Assembly (NCBI RefSeq): GCF_007830265.1
Contig: NZ_VLKE01000001.1
Location: 4,340,001 to 4,404,000, forward strand
Direction of reading: 5' to 3'
Source of the DNA: Micromonospora olivasterospora
GTDB lineage: Bacteria; Actinomycetota; Actinomycetes; Mycobacteriales; Micromonosporaceae
Length of the DNA stretch: 64,000 nucleotides
In this document: piece by piece, positions 35,797 through 44,341 of the stretch
Numbering within the stretch: position 1 is the first letter of the stretch
How the letters are laid out: the number at the start of each line of letters is the position of its first letter
Program-made: the position numbers and the translations under genes
The notes under the pieces: model-generated
Databases searched by the model: none
The model's input: the letters and a program-made list of their open reading frames with translations, nothing else
Told to the model about the DNA's origin: nothing

Positions 35797-35802
35797 AGCC
35801 TA
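35797..35802 (-). promoter_or_regulatory. Candidate -10 element for the DUF3000 gene
   Basis: Minus-strand TAGGCT, seven bases before ATG 35789, supporting that codon as a leaderless start. Confidence 0.45.
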
Positions 35803-35923
35803 TGCCGCCCGCCCGCCGGGCGCCGGAAACGGCGCGCCGACGGCCGGCCCACCCGCCCGGTACACGTCACAAAGGCGGCGGGGGCGGCGGGAGCGAGCCG
35901 GGGCGCATGGCACGATTGCCGCG

Positions 35924-37015
35924 ATGAGCACCGACACCACGGGCACTGCCGCCCGAGACGGAGAACCCCGCCGCGGCGGGCCGGCCGACTCCCCGTTCGT
36001 CCGGGCCTGTCGTCGCCAGCAGGCCACGCACACCCCGGTCTGGTTCATGCGACAGGCGGGCCGGTCGCTGCCGGAGTACCGCGCGATCCGGGCGAACGTG
36101 GGGATGCTGGACTCCTGCCGCCGCCCCGACCTGGTCGCCGAGATCACCCTCCAGCCGGTGCGCCGGCACGGGGTCGACGCGGCGATCCTGTTCAGCGACA
36201 TCGTGATCCCGGTGGCCGCCGCCGGGGTGGACCTGGACATCGTCGCGGGCACCGGGCCGGTGGTGGCCGAGCCGGTGCGCACCCTCGCCGACGTCGAGCG
36301 GATCCGCCCGATCACCCGCGAGGACGTCTCCTACGTGGACGAGGCGGTGCGGCTGCTCGTCGCCGAGCTGGGCGCCACCCCGCTGATCGGCTTCGCCGGT
36401 GCGCCGTTCACCCTGGCCAGCTACCTGGTCGAGGGCGGGCCGTCGCGCACCCACGCCAAGACCAAGGCGCTGATGTACGGCGAGCCGGAGCTGTGGCACG
36501 CGCTCTGCGCCCGGCTGGCCGAGGTGACCCTCGCCTTCCTGCGGGTGCAGATCGACGCCGGGGTGTCCGCGGTGCAGCTCTTCGACTCCTGGGCCGGCGC
36601 GCTCTCCGAGGCCGACTACCGGCGGTACGTCCTGCCGCACTCGACGACCGTGCTGTCCGGGCTGGCCGACGCGGGGGTGCCCCGCATCCACTTCGGGGTG
36701 GGCACCGCCGAGCTGCTCGGCGCGATGGGCGAGGCCGGCGCCGACGTGGTCGGCGTGGACTGGCGTACGCCGCTGGACGTGGCGACCCGGCGGATCGGCC
36801 CGGACAAGGCCGTGCAGGGCAACCTCGACCCGTCCGTGCTGCTCGCCCCCTGGCCGGTGGTCGAGGCCGAGGTGCGCCGGATCCTCGGCCAGGGCCGGGC
36901 CGCTCCCGGCCACGTGTTCAACCTCGGTCACGGCGTGCTGCCGGAGACCGACCCGGACGTGCTGACCCGGGTGGTCGCGCTGGTACACGAGGTGTCCGCG
37001 CGCCGGGCCGGGTGA
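35924..37015 (+). CDS. hemE: Uroporphyrinogen decarboxylase
   Basis: 363 residues. It converts uroporphyrinogen III to coproporphyrinogen III. Conserved elements: [16 protein letters not shown] (substrate-binding Arg residues), [33 protein letters not shown] and [11 protein letters not shown], with the terminal [15 protein letters not shown] 35924 follows a weak CACGAT element by seven bases and has no clear Shine-Dalgarno. It is the first gene of a hemE-hemY-hemQ operon that completes haem by the coproporphyrin-dependent branch. Confidence 0.98.
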   Translation: MSTDTTGTAARDGEPRRGGPADSPFVRACRRQQATHTPVWFMRQAGRSLPEYRAIRANVGMLDSCRRPDLVAEITLQPVRRHGVDAAILFSDIVIPVAAAGVDLDIVAGTGPVVAEPVRTLADVERIRPITREDVSYVDEAVRLLVAELGATPLIGFAGAPFTLASYLVEGGPSRTHAKTKALMYGEPELWHALCARLAEVTLAFLRVQIDAGVSAVQLFDSWAGALSEADYRRYVLPHSTTVLSGLADAGVPRIHFGVGTAELLGAMGEAGADVVGVDWRTPLDVATRRIGPDKAVQGNLDPSVLLAPWPVVEAEVRRILGQGRAAPGHVFNLGHGVLPETDPDVLTRVVALVHEVSARRAG

Positions 37016-37019
37016 GGCG

Positions 37020-38435
37020 GTGACCATGCGGCAGCCGTGGCGGGTGGCGGTGGTCGGGGGCGGGATCGCCGGCCTGGCCGCCGCCGTCCGGCTGCGCGAC
37101 CGCGCCCCCGCCGGCACCGAGATCACCGTGTACGAGCGGTCCGGCGCGCTCGGCGGCAAGCTGCGCACCGGCGCCCTCGCGGGCCGGCAGGTGGAGTTCG
37201 GCGCGGAGTCGTTCCTGATGCGCGACCCGGCCGGCGGGGAGTCCGCCGCGGTGGCCCTGGTGCGCCGGCTCGGGCTGGGCGGCGACGTGGTCCACCCGAG
37301 TGTCGGGCAGGCCGCGCTGGCCGTCGACGGCGGGCTGCGCCCGATCCCGGGCGGGACGCTGGTGGGCGTACCCGGGGATCTGGACTCGGTGGCGGCGGTC
37401 GCCGAGCCGGCCGCGGACGCCGACCGCGACGAGGGCCGCCCGCTGCTCGCCCCCGGCGCGGACGTCGCCGTCGGGGCGCTGGTCCGGGCCCGGCTCGGCG
37501 ACCAGGTGGTCGACCGGCTGGTCGACCCGATGCTCGGCGGCGTGTACGCCGGCCGGGCCGACGACCTGTCCCTGGTCACCACCATGCCGGCGCTGGCCCG
37601 CGCGGCCCGCGTCGAGCACACCCTCGTCGGCGCCGTACGCGCGGCGCAGGCCGCCGCGCCCCGCGCGCCCGGCGCGCCGGTCTTCGGGACCCTCGCGGGC
37701 GGCCTGGGCCGGCTGGTCGAGGCGGCGGCCACCGCCAGCGGGGCGACGATCCGCCGGGACGCGACCGTGCGCGAGCTGACCCCGGCGGGCGCCGGCTGGC
37801 GACTGACGGTCGGCCCGACCCGCGACCCGGAGCTGGCCGCCGCCGACGCGGTGCTGCTGGCCGTGCCGGCCCGCCCGGCCGCCCGGCTGCTCGCCGGGGT
37901 CGCGCCCGAGGCCGCCGCCACGGTCGGCGGGCTGGACTACGCCAGCGTCGCGCTGGTCAGCCTGGCCCTGCCCGAGCCGGACCTGCCGGCGCTGTCCGGG
38001 TTCCTGGTGCCGGCCACCGAGGGGCTGCTGGTCAAGGCGTCGACGTTCTTCACCACGAAGTGGGGGCACCTGGCCGGCCCGGACGGGCTCGCCCTGGTCC
38101 GTGCCTCGGTCGGCCGGTACGGCGAGGAGGCGTCCCTGCAGCTCACCGACGCCGACCTGGTCGCCGCCGTGCACCGGGAGCTGTCGGCGGTGCTGGGCGT
38201 CGCGCTGCCCGCGCCCGTCGCGAGTCACGTCCAGCGCTGGGGCGGCGCGCTGCCGCAGTACGCCCCGGGGCACCTCGACCGGGTGGCCGCCGTCCGGGCG
38301 GCGCTGCGCGGCGCGCACCCCACCCTCGCGCTGGCCGGCGCCGGCTACGACGGCGTCGGCATCCCGGTCTGCGTCCGCTCCGGCGAGACCGCGGCCGAAG
38401 AGATCATCACAGCACTGGGAGGATCGGCACGATGA
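37020..38435 (+). CDS. hemY: Coproporphyrinogen III oxidase, FAD-dependent (HemY/CgoX)
   Basis: 471 residues. The FAD-binding dinucleotide motif [19 protein letters not shown] opens the protein, followed by the family's [40 protein letters not shown] and the C-terminal [16 protein letters not shown]. In the branch with HemQ this enzyme oxidises coproporphyrinogen III to coproporphyrin III. GTG 37020 lies four bases after hemE; ATG 37026 is an equal alternative. Its stop overlaps the hemQ start (ATGA). Confidence 0.96.
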   Translation: MTMRQPWRVAVVGGGIAGLAAAVRLRDRAPAGTEITVYERSGALGGKLRTGALAGRQVEFGAESFLMRDPAGGESAAVALVRRLGLGGDVVHPSVGQAALAVDGGLRPIPGGTLVGVPGDLDSVAAVAEPAADADRDEGRPLLAPGADVAVGALVRARLGDQVVDRLVDPMLGGVYAGRADDLSLVTTMPALARAARVEHTLVGAVRAAQAAAPRAPGAPVFGTLAGGLGRLVEAAATASGATIRRDATVRELTPAGAGWRLTVGPTRDPELAAADAVLLAVPARPAARLLAGVAPEAAATVGGLDYASVALVSLALPEPDLPALSGFLVPATEGLLVKASTFFTTKWGHLAGPDGLALVRASVGRYGEEASLQLTDADLVAAVHRELSAVLGVALPAPVASHVQRWGGALPQYAPGHLDRVAAVRAALRGAHPTLALAGAGYDGVGIPVCVRSGETAAEEIITALGGSAR

Positions 38436-39133
38436 CCGAGCAGACCAACGCGGCCCGGCTGCGCGAGCTCAACGCCAGCATCCGCTACACCATGTGGTCG
38501 GTGTACCGGGCCACGAGCCCGCTCCCGTCGCTGCGCGAGAACGTCACCGGCGAGGTCGAGGCGCTCTTCGGGGAGCTGGCCGGCAAGGACGTGACGATCC
38601 GCGGCACGTACGACGTGGCCGGGCTGCGCGCCGACGTCGACCTGATGATCTGGTGGCACTCCTCGTCCAGCGACGCCCTCCAGGACGCGTACCTGCGGTT
38701 CCGTCGGACCACGCTCGGCCGGTCGATGACCCCGGTCTGGTCGCAGCTGGCGCTGCACCGGCCGGCGGAATTCAACAAGAGCCACATCCCGGCGTTCCTG
38801 GCGGGCGAGGAGGCGCGGCAGTACCTGTGCGTCTACCCGTTCGTCCGCTCCTACGAGTGGTACCTGCTGCCGGACGCCGAGCGGCGCGAGCTGCTGGCCG
38901 AGCACGGCCGGCTGGCCCGCGGCTACCCGGACGTGCGGGCCAACACCGTGGCCTCGTTCGCCCTCGGCGACTACGAGTGGATGCTGGCCTTCGAGGCCGA
39001 CGAGCTGCACCGGATCGTCGACCTGATGCGCGACCTGCGGGCCTCGGGCGCGCGCCGGCACGTCCGGGAGGAGATCCCGTTCTACACCGGCCGCCGCCGC
39101 CCGATCGCCGACATCGTCACCTGCCTGCCGTGA
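38432..39133 (+). CDS. hemQ: Coproheme decarboxylase (HemQ, chlorite-dismutase fold)
   Basis: 233 residues. It removes two carboxyls from iron-coproporphyrin III to give haem b. Family features: [30 protein letters not shown], the proximal His in NKSHIPAFL, the Tyr-containing [11 protein letters not shown] that supplies the catalytic radical in known HemQ, and [13 protein letters not shown]. Translationally coupled to hemY. The ferrochelatase needed before this step is not in the window. The stop-codon region is copied four times downstream. Confidence 0.97.
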   Translation: MTEQTNAARLRELNASIRYTMWSVYRATSPLPSLRENVTGEVEALFGELAGKDVTIRGTYDVAGLRADVDLMIWWHSSSSDALQDAYLRFRRTTLGRSMTPVWSQLALHRPAEFNKSHIPAFLAGEEARQYLCVYPFVRSYEWYLLPDAERRELLAEHGRLARGYPDVRANTVASFALGDYEWMLAFEADELHRIVDLMRDLRASGARRHVREEIPFYTGRRRPIADIVTCLP

Positions 39134-39250
39134 GCCAGGCCTGACGCGCTCCCTGCCGTGCGTGAGCCAGGCCTGACGCGCTCCCTGCCGTGAGCCGGGG
39201 CTGACGCGCTCCCTGCCGTGAGCCGGGGCTGACGCGCTCCCTGCCGTGAC
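39125..39250. repeat. Four tandem copies of the hemQ 3' end
   Basis: Units at 39125-39152, 39153-39184, 39185-39212 and 39213-39240, followed by a partial unit. Each is 28 bases except the second (32, with an extra GCGT). The first unit contains the last two codons and the stop of hemQ (CTGCCGTGA). Units 1-2 carry AGCCAGGCCTG, units 3-4 carry AGCCGGGGCTG. Confidence 0.92.
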
Positions 39251-39289
39251 GGCTGGCCGTCTCCGCCCCCGGCCCGCGCCCGGGGGCGG

Positions 39290-39745
39290 TCAGCCGGTGG
39301 TGGGTTCCCGGCGCATCGGGGTGTGCGGGATGCCGTCCTCCACGTACTCCGCCCCGCTGACCGTGAACCCGTGCCGGGCGTAGAAGCCGGCCAGGTGCGA
39401 CTGCGCCTCCAGCACGCACGGCCGGTCGCCCACCACGGCCAGCGCCTCGGCCATCAGCCGGCCCGCGTACCCGCCGCGCCGGGCCCGCGGCGCCACCACC
39501 ACCCGCCCGATCCGCGCCACGCCGCCCCGGTCGGCGAGAATCCGCAGGTACGCCACGACGTCGCCGTCGCGGGTCAGCCAGAGGTGCCGGGTGCCGGGCT
39601 CCACGTCCCGCCCGTCGAGCTCCGGATACGGGCACGCCTGCTCGACCACGAACACGTCGATGCGCAGCCTCAGCAGGTCGTGGAAGGTACGGGCGTCCAA
39701 CTCGGCGAACGAGGCGATCCGGGTCACGAGGGTCTGCGCGGGCAC
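39290..39745 (-). CDS. GNAT acetyltransferase, ElaA type
   Basis: 151 residues. The ElaA-like start (TFHDLLRLRIDVFVVEQACPYPELDGRD) is followed by the GNAT core, with the acetyl-CoA pyrophosphate loop in VVVAPRARRGGYAGRLM and the ending GFYARHGFTVSGAEYVEDGIPH. It transfers acetyl from acetyl-CoA to an unknown amine. GTG 39745 is leaderless-like. It converges on hemQ, with the tandem repeats in between. Confidence 0.92.
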   Translation of the reverse strand: MPAQTLVTRIASFAELDARTFHDLLRLRIDVFVVEQACPYPELDGRDVEPGTRHLWLTRDGDVVAYLRILADRGGVARIGRVVVAPRARRGGYAGRLMAEALAVVGDRPCVLEAQSHLAGFYARHGFTVSGAEYVEDGIPHTPMRREPTTG

Positions 39746-39751
39746 CCGGCG

Positions 39752-39757
39752 ATGGTA
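39752..39757 (-). promoter_or_regulatory. Candidate -10 element for the ElaA-type gene
   Basis: Minus-strand TACCAT, six bases before GTG 39745, no Shine-Dalgarno. Confidence 0.5.
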
Positions 39758-39900
39758 GCCGGGCGGGCTGGGCACCCAATCGGGCCACGTCGACGTCTCG
39801 GGCGTTCGGACCACGGCGGCCACTCGTGAGGCGCACCGTCGACCGCTCCTCGCCGGTGGGCGTGCGGGCCGTCCACACGCGGGCCGACAGATTGGCTGTG

Positions 39901-39943
39901 CGATGACGGTCCTGACCGGGGCCATGGGTCAGGACCGTCATCG
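39901..39943 (-). terminator. Strong hairpin downstream of the YPSPT-repeat gene
   Basis: A perfect 17-base inverted repeat (CGATGACGGTCCTGACC and its complement) with a nine-base loop, four bases after the minus-strand stop at 39948. Confidence 0.85.
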
Positions 39944-39947
39944 CGGC

Positions 39948-40274
39948 TCAGTGCTGGGGATTCGGGACCGCGGTCAGGCGGCGGAGCCGCGCGAGCAGCG
40001 TCGGGCTGGGGTACTTGGAGTCGTAGACCTTGCCGACCAGCGCGGCGACGTAGTCCGGGTACAACTCGGGCGGGACGCCCTGCTCGATCATGTCGAGCAT
40101 CGTGGGGCTGGGGTAGCGGTCGTCGGCCACCTTGTCGATCAGTTCCCGGTAGAAGTCGAGCCGGGTCTGCCACACATCCGATACCAGGCCGTGCAGCCAT
40201 TCCCGCTCTCGGTCCTCGCGGTCCGCCTCGTCGGGGCCAGCGGAGCGATCCAACCTACGCCTACTCTCGGTCAC
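39948..40274 (-). CDS. Hypothetical protein with duplicated YPSPT motif
   Basis: 108 residues. GTG 40274 is chosen because AAGGAGG lies about six bases upstream; ATG 40292 would swallow it. The first 40 residues are charged and helical (ESRRRLDRSAGPDEADREDRERE). The rest contains an internal repeat: DDRYPSPTMLDMIEQG and DSKYPSPTLLARLRRL, each followed or preceded by a helical segment. No family recognised. It is divergent from gvpO over 220 bases; whether it belongs to the gas-vesicle function is unknown. Confidence 0.75.
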   Translation of the reverse strand: MTESRRRLDRSAGPDEADREDREREWLHGLVSDVWQTRLDFYRELIDKVADDRYPSPTMLDMIEQGVPPELYPDYVAALVGKVYDSKYPSPTLLARLRRLTAVPNPQH

Positions 40275-40460
40275 CGTCGCCTCCTTAACCATCGGGTGCC
40301 GGTGTCGGTCGCATGTGCATACCCGCGATCAGGAGCCGGTACGCGCCCTGTGCCGGTTCGCCGCCGGTCCATCGAGCCGTCGGGCCACGTGTCGCCCGCG
40401 ACCGTCCACGTGGAACGGCGGCGGCCGACGGCCATGTTGGACCGTGTGCCAGCGGACGCG

Positions 40461-40487
40461 GGATTCGCGAAACATGAGGCTGGGTAC
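40461..40487 (+). promoter_or_regulatory. Sigma-B-like promoter candidate for the gvpO transcript
   Basis: GGATTC (40461-40466), a 15-base spacer and GGGTAC (40482-40487), eleven bases before ATG 40498. This fits the GNNTN-N14-16-GGGTAT/C pattern described for actinobacterial sigma-B-type stress factors (from memory). Confidence 0.45.
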
Positions 40488-40497
40488 AGCATGGACC

Positions 40498-40812
40498 ATG
40501 ACGGCAGAACCCCAAGCGCCGGACGACCTTGTCCGTGATCAGTCCAGCTCTGGCCGCCGCAGCCTGATGGACTCGGCGCGCGTCGCCCTGCTCGAGTTCC
40601 ACGAGCTGACCGGGCTCACCCCGGAAGGCATCAGCGGGGCGAGGCCGGAGGACGACGGTTGGTCATTCCTCGTCGATGTCACGGAGCTGGAGCGGATTCC
40701 GGCCAGCAGCAGCGTGATGGCGACCTACCGGGTCGACAGCGACAACGATGGGCACGTCAGGCAGTACGAGCGCCTGCGACGTTATCCGAGGAACGCGACG
40801 GACCCGACCTGA
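40498..40812 (+). CDS. gvpO: Gas vesicle protein GvpO
   Basis: 104 residues. The GvpO domain (about 27-98) contains ARVALLEFHELTGLTPEGISG, DGWSFLVDVTELERIP and VMATYRVDSDNDGHVRQYERLRRY. GvpO is an actinobacterial and haloarchaeal gas-vesicle accessory protein; its biochemical role is unclear. It is first in the cluster, as in Streptomyces. 262 bases without another gene separate it from gvpA. Confidence 0.93.
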   Translation: MTAEPQAPDDLVRDQSSSGRRSLMDSARVALLEFHELTGLTPEGISGARPEDDGWSFLVDVTELERIPASSSVMATYRVDSDNDGHVRQYERLRRYPRNATDPT

Positions 40813-41074
40813 CGGCCGACCCGTTCCCCAGTCGGGCTCCCGGTACGCCGTCCGCTTCCCCAGGTCCCGGTGTGCGTCGCGCACCCCGACTCCCTCGTGG
40901 GCATTTCCCGAGCGGGTTCGCGCGAGCGCCAGTTCGGGCCGGACCAAGCAGGGACCGGAGCGGCAACGACAGGTTGACCTGCGTACCGGATGACGCGCCG
41001 GTCCAGCGCGAGGCGGGCCCGCGCCAACGCGTTGACGGCCGTCGAGTGGCCACCAACTGAGAGAGGCGGTAACT

Positions 41075-41539
41075 ATGACTGTGACATCCACTGGAGCGAA
41101 CCGCGCTCCGCGCCCGAGCAGCCTCGCCGACGTCCTGGACCTGATCCTGGACAAGGGCATCGTGATCGACGCCTACGTGCGCGTGTCGCTGGTCGGCATC
41201 GAGCTCCTGACGATCGATGCTCGGGTCGTCATCGCCAGTGTCGACACGTACCTGCGTTTCGCCGAGGCGGTCAACCGGTTGGATCTGCAACCAGAGGGTC
41301 AGGTCACCGGCCTGCCCGGACTGATCCAGTCGGTGACCGAGGGCGGCGCCCGAGCCAAGACGCGCGGTGCGCTCGGCGGAGTCAGGGACACGGTTTCCGA
41401 GATCAAGCAGAAAATCCGCGGCGACGACGACGCGGAGGACGACGACGGCGGCCATCGCCGTCGCCGCCTACCGGTTGGGCGTCAGGCCAGCGGGCGGCAG
41501 CCGTCGGCCCGCTCCAACTCGGGCGACGAGGAGAGCTGA
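41075..41539 (+). CDS. gvpA: Major gas vesicle protein GvpA
   Basis: 154 residues. Residues 15-65 carry the GvpA fold ([24 protein letters not shown] in part, [21 protein letters not shown]), the small amphipathic helix-strand-strand-helix unit that builds the gas vesicle wall. The C-terminal 90 residues form a charged extension with [10 protein letters not shown] and a basic end. That is much longer than the 70-residue cyanobacterial GvpA, though long tails are usual in actinobacteria. AGAGAGG upstream of ATG 41075 is the ribosome-binding site. It is followed after two bases by gvpF. Confidence 0.92.
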   Translation: MTVTSTGANRAPRPSSLADVLDLILDKGIVIDAYVRVSLVGIELLTIDARVVIASVDTYLRFAEAVNRLDLQPEGQVTGLPGLIQSVTEGGARAKTRGALGGVRDTVSEIKQKIRGDDDAEDDDGGHRRRRLPVGRQASGRQPSARSNSGDEES

Positions 41540-41541
41540 CC

Positions 41542-42315
41542 GTGCCGGTTGTCGTCTACGGACTGGTTCGCTCCGCACATCAGGCGCCCGAGGGGCTCGC
41601 CGGCGTCGGTGAGCCCCCGGGCCCGGTGCGGCTGATCCGCAACGAGCACGTGGCCGTCGCGGTCAGCGACGTCATCGACGAGGCGTTGCGGGACGACGAC
41701 GCTGTCGCCTTCCTGGACGTGCTCCGGACACTGCTGGAGGGCGGACCGGTGCTCCCCGTGCGCTTCGGCACGGTCGCCCCCGACGACGACGCGGTGGCCA
41801 CCGAGATCCTGGAGCCGCTCGCGGACGAGGGCGCCGACCGTCTGGATCAACTCGACGGGCTCGTGGAGGTCCAGCTCATTCTCACCGCCGACGAGGACGC
41901 GGAGTTGCGCGAGCTGCTCGCGTCCTCGCCCGAGTTGCGCCGCATGGTCGCCGAGTCCCGACAGGGGGCTGCGGACCTCAACCTCCGGATCAGTGTCGGC
42001 GAACAGGTGAGCGAGGCACTCGGGGAGCGACGCGCGGAACTGTCCGAGGACCTGGTCGGCCGGCTGGGACCGCTCGCGGTGGACCACGGCGCGCGCGTGC
42101 GCGACGAGGTGACCACCCTGACCCAGTTCTACCTGGTTCGCGCTCAGGACCTCGGCCAGTTCGACGACGCGGTGCAGCAGCTGCGCGACGACCTGGGCGA
42201 TCGCTACGACATCGAGTACGTCGGTCCTCTGCCACCGCTGGACTTCGCCAGCGGCCAAGTCCAGGTCCCCCAACCGCGGCCCAGGGAAAGTACGTCCGGC
42301 CGCTGGGGATGGTGA
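41542..42315 (+). CDS. gvpF: Gas vesicle protein GvpF (GvpF/GvpL family)
   Basis: 257 residues. The GvpF/L pattern is present: VVYGLVRSA at the start, LLEGGPVLPVRFGTV, the helical middle (LASSPELRRMVAESRQGAADLNLRISVGEQVSEAL), and near the end VEYVGPLPPLDF-type IEYVGPLPPLDFA. Such proteins are needed for vesicle assembly and may nucleate it. GTG 41542 lies two bases after the gvpA stop. It is one of two GvpF/L paralogs here; the other is at the end of the cluster. Confidence 0.93.
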   Translation: MPVVVYGLVRSAHQAPEGLAGVGEPPGPVRLIRNEHVAVAVSDVIDEALRDDDAVAFLDVLRTLLEGGPVLPVRFGTVAPDDDAVATEILEPLADEGADRLDQLDGLVEVQLILTADEDAELRELLASSPELRRMVAESRQGAADLNLRISVGEQVSEALGERRAELSEDLVGRLGPLAVDHGARVRDEVTTLTQFYLVRAQDLGQFDDAVQQLRDDLGDRYDIEYVGPLPPLDFASGQVQVPQPRPRESTSGRWGW

Positions 42316-42342
42316 CGAACCCTGATGAGAGGAGCGTGGATC

Positions 42343-42855
42343 GTGAACGATACTGCCAGGCTCGCCGCGGCCTTCGCCGGTGGATACCTGTTAGGCAGAA
42401 CGAAGATGGGCAAGGTTGCCATCGGTCTGGCCCTCTTCACCGCCGGTCGAAAGTCCGGCCCGATGGGCAGCCTGCCCGGGCTGGTGTCCAAGAGTGGGGT
42501 GGGCAGGATCGCCGGCCCGCTGGTCGGCCCCCTGGCGGTGGCCGCGCAGCGCGCCGCGATCACCGTCGTGGAGTCGAAGGTGAACAATCTGGCCGACGGG
42601 CTGCAGGAGCGCACCACGCGCCTGGTCGGCGGACACAGCCGGGTCACCAAGGCCCTCGGCGGCGATAGGACGGACGAGGCCGAGGAACGGCGGAATGATT
42701 CGGCCGAGGACGCCCAGCGATCTGAGGACTCCGACGAGGAGAAGCAGAGGTCGGCTCCCGTCCGTAGCGCCCGGAAGGTCGCCAAGACGGCCAGCCGGGC
42801 GGTATCCCAGCGCGCCCCGAGCCGGACCCGTGCGTCCAGCCGCGCCGGGAAGTAG
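42343..42855 (+). CDS. Gas-vesicle cluster membrane-like protein, GvpY position
   Basis: 170 residues from GTG 42343, with GAGAGGAG about ten bases upstream; ATG 42325 would place that sequence inside. The N-terminus (LAAAFAGGYLLGRTKMGKVAIGLALFTAGRK in pieces) forms one or two short hydrophobic stretches with Gly zipper character. The C-terminal half is highly charged and ends in a basic Arg/Ser/Ala tail. In Streptomyces clusters the gene at this place is called gvpY; the name here rests on position and general character only. Confidence 0.7.
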   Translation: MNDTARLAAAFAGGYLLGRTKMGKVAIGLALFTAGRKSGPMGSLPGLVSKSGVGRIAGPLVGPLAVAAQRAAITVVESKVNNLADGLQERTTRLVGGHSRVTKALGGDRTDEAEERRNDSAEDAQRSEDSDEEKQRSAPVRSARKVAKTASRAVSQRAPSRTRASSRAGK

Positions 42856-42879
42856 CAGGCGCGAACGAAGGAGGACAGC

Positions 42880-43875
42880 ATGAGCGGAAATGCCGGTGCC
42901 CCCACCGGGGGCATCCTGGCCGGCATGGCTCAGACGGTTCGCGGCAACCCGGCGTTTGCGCGCTTGGGCGACGAGGCGAAAAGGTACGCGTTCGCGAAGG
43001 CAGAGCAGATGGTGGATAACCTGACCGGTCGCATCGAGGAGACCGGGAAGAGTGGGAGCCTCAGGGCAGGGCTTGTCGGAGCGAAGGCTGTGGCGGAGGG
43101 CAAGTCGCCCGCGAGGGCCAGTGTCCAGGCAGGGATGGCGATGCTCAAAGAAAAGGTCAAGTCCGTTTTCCGCCGTGGCAAGAAGGGCGGCGGCGGCAAG
43201 ATCAAAGTGACAAACATCGAGGAGAACATCGATATCGGGCTCCCGGTGGACCAGGTCTACAACCACTGGACGGAGTTCGAGGAGTTCAACAAGTTCATGA
43301 AGGGTGTCGAGGGTGTGGAGCGCACCGGCGACACCGAGGCGAACTGGCGCGTGAGGGTGTTCAAGTCCCGCCGCACCTGGAAGGCGACCATCCAGGAGAT
43401 GGTTCCGGACCGCCGGATCGTCTGGACCAGCGAGGGCGCCAAGGGCTCGACCAGGGGCGTGGTCACGTTCCACCCGCTGGCCGACGACCTGACCCGCGTG
43501 CTTCTGGTGATGGAGTACTACCCGGCTGGTCTGTTCGAGAAGGTCGGCAACATCTGGCGTGCCGGCGGCCGACGAGCCCGGCTCGATCTCAAGCACTTCC
43601 GCCGCCACACGATGATGGCGCAGGGCGAGCCACCTGAGGGCTGGCGCGGTGAGATCCGGAACGCCCAGCTGGTTCGGCGGTCGGACGAGGAACCTCAGGA
43701 CGAGGACGCGCAGGGACAGGAGCGGCAGGGCGGCGAGGACGAGAACCCGCAGAAGCAGCAGCAGGCCCGGCGTGACGAGCGGGCGGACGAGATCCTCGAC
43801 CGTGGCTCGCGGGACGACCGCGAGGACGACGAGGAACGACCCCGGGGCGACGAAGTCGAGCCGGGTGACGACTAG
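42880..43875 (+). CDS. SRPBCC-domain protein of the gas-vesicle cluster (GvpZ position), C-terminally truncated
   Basis: 331 residues. Residues 1-100 are helical and basic. Residues about 108-255 are a START/SRPBCC (polyketide cyclase-like) domain: VTNIEENIDIGLPVDQVYNHWTEFE in part, WRVRVFKSRRTWKATIQEMVPDRRIVWTSEGAKG, VLLVMEYYPAGLFEKVG. The end is an acidic, Gln/Glu/Asp-rich tail. The reading stops at TAG 43873, but the same frame continues as acidic EYEDRDAEGEYEE-type sequence to RRRRKPVGQR and TAA TAG at 44032, so the stop looks like a recent nonsense change. ATG 42880 has GGAGGAC upstream. Confidence 0.8.
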   Translation: MSGNAGAPTGGILAGMAQTVRGNPAFARLGDEAKRYAFAKAEQMVDNLTGRIEETGKSGSLRAGLVGAKAVAEGKSPARASVQAGMAMLKEKVKSVFRRGKKGGGGKIKVTNIEENIDIGLPVDQVYNHWTEFEEFNKFMKGVEGVERTGDTEANWRVRVFKSRRTWKATIQEMVPDRRIVWTSEGAKGSTRGVVTFHPLADDLTRVLLVMEYYPAGLFEKVGNIWRAGGRRARLDLKHFRRHTMMAQGEPPEGWRGEIRNAQLVRRSDEEPQDEDAQGQERQGGEDENPQKQQQARRDERADEILDRGSRDDREDDEERPRGDEVEPGDD

Positions 43876-44034
43876 CCCTACGAGGTGGCAGACGAGTACC
43901 CGGAAGGCGAGTACGAGGACCGGGACGCGGAAGGCGAGTACGAGGAATCGGACCGGAGGCAGGACTTGGACGAGCCTGCGGACGACGAGACCGACCGCCC
44001 ACGGCGGCGCCGAAAGCCAGTGGGTCAGCGGTAA
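43876..44034 (+). other. In-frame continuation of GvpZ behind the amber stop
   Basis: 52 sense codons in the GvpZ frame: DEYPEGEYEDRDAEGEYEES-like acidic repeats, then a basic RPRRRRKPVGQR end and two consecutive stops. Composition and codon use continue those of the gvpZ tail without a break. Confidence 0.75.
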
Positions 44035-44073
44035 TAGCGGCGCCTCTCCGATCGTCCCGGGCAGCCGAATCTC

Positions 44074-44107
44074 GCTGGGCCCGCCTGCTTCGGCAGTCGG
44101 GCCCAGC
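44074..44107 (+). terminator. UUCG-tetraloop hairpin inside the gas-vesicle cluster
   Basis: Stem GCTGGGCCCG and CTGC (44074-44088), loop TTCG (44089-44092), then GCAG and CGGGCCCAGC (44093-44107), with one unpaired base on each side. It lies 40 bases after the gvpZ tail and separates the two halves of the cluster. The rest of the 44035-44341 gap contains only the second promoter candidate. Confidence 0.8.
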
Positions 44108-44256
44108 AGCCTGACCGGCCCCGGTGAACGGTGCGTGTCACCGTCCTGCCCCCGCCGATGGATGTTCCGCCCCGGAGCCGACCGTGTGCCGCCCGTGCCG
44201 CTCGGCCCGGCGTCGGCGTGCTCGCGGAAGTGAGGTCTGGGGCACCCCGCCCCGCT

Positions 44257-44284
44257 GGTTTCACTTCTGGTCACCGCCGGGTAC
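44257..44284 (+). promoter_or_regulatory. Sigma-B-like promoter candidate for the gvpJ transcript
   Basis: GGTTTC (44257-44262), a 16-base spacer and GGGTAC (44279-44284), 57 bases before GTG 44342. The -10 hexamer is the same as the one before gvpO. Confidence 0.45.
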
Positions 44285-44341
44285 TGAGCGGGTTCGGTGG
44301 ACCGCGGTCGGGAGATGTGAGGAGGAGAGGGTGATGCCATC

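Noticed and set aside
39125..39250. Possible CRISPR array
   Set aside because: The units are directly adjacent, with no unique spacers, and begin inside hemQ, so they are a simple tandem duplication.
40813..41074. Possible small gene between gvpO and gvpA
   Set aside because: Short frames exist, but none has a ribosome-binding site or gas-vesicle-like sequence; it is treated as untranslated.
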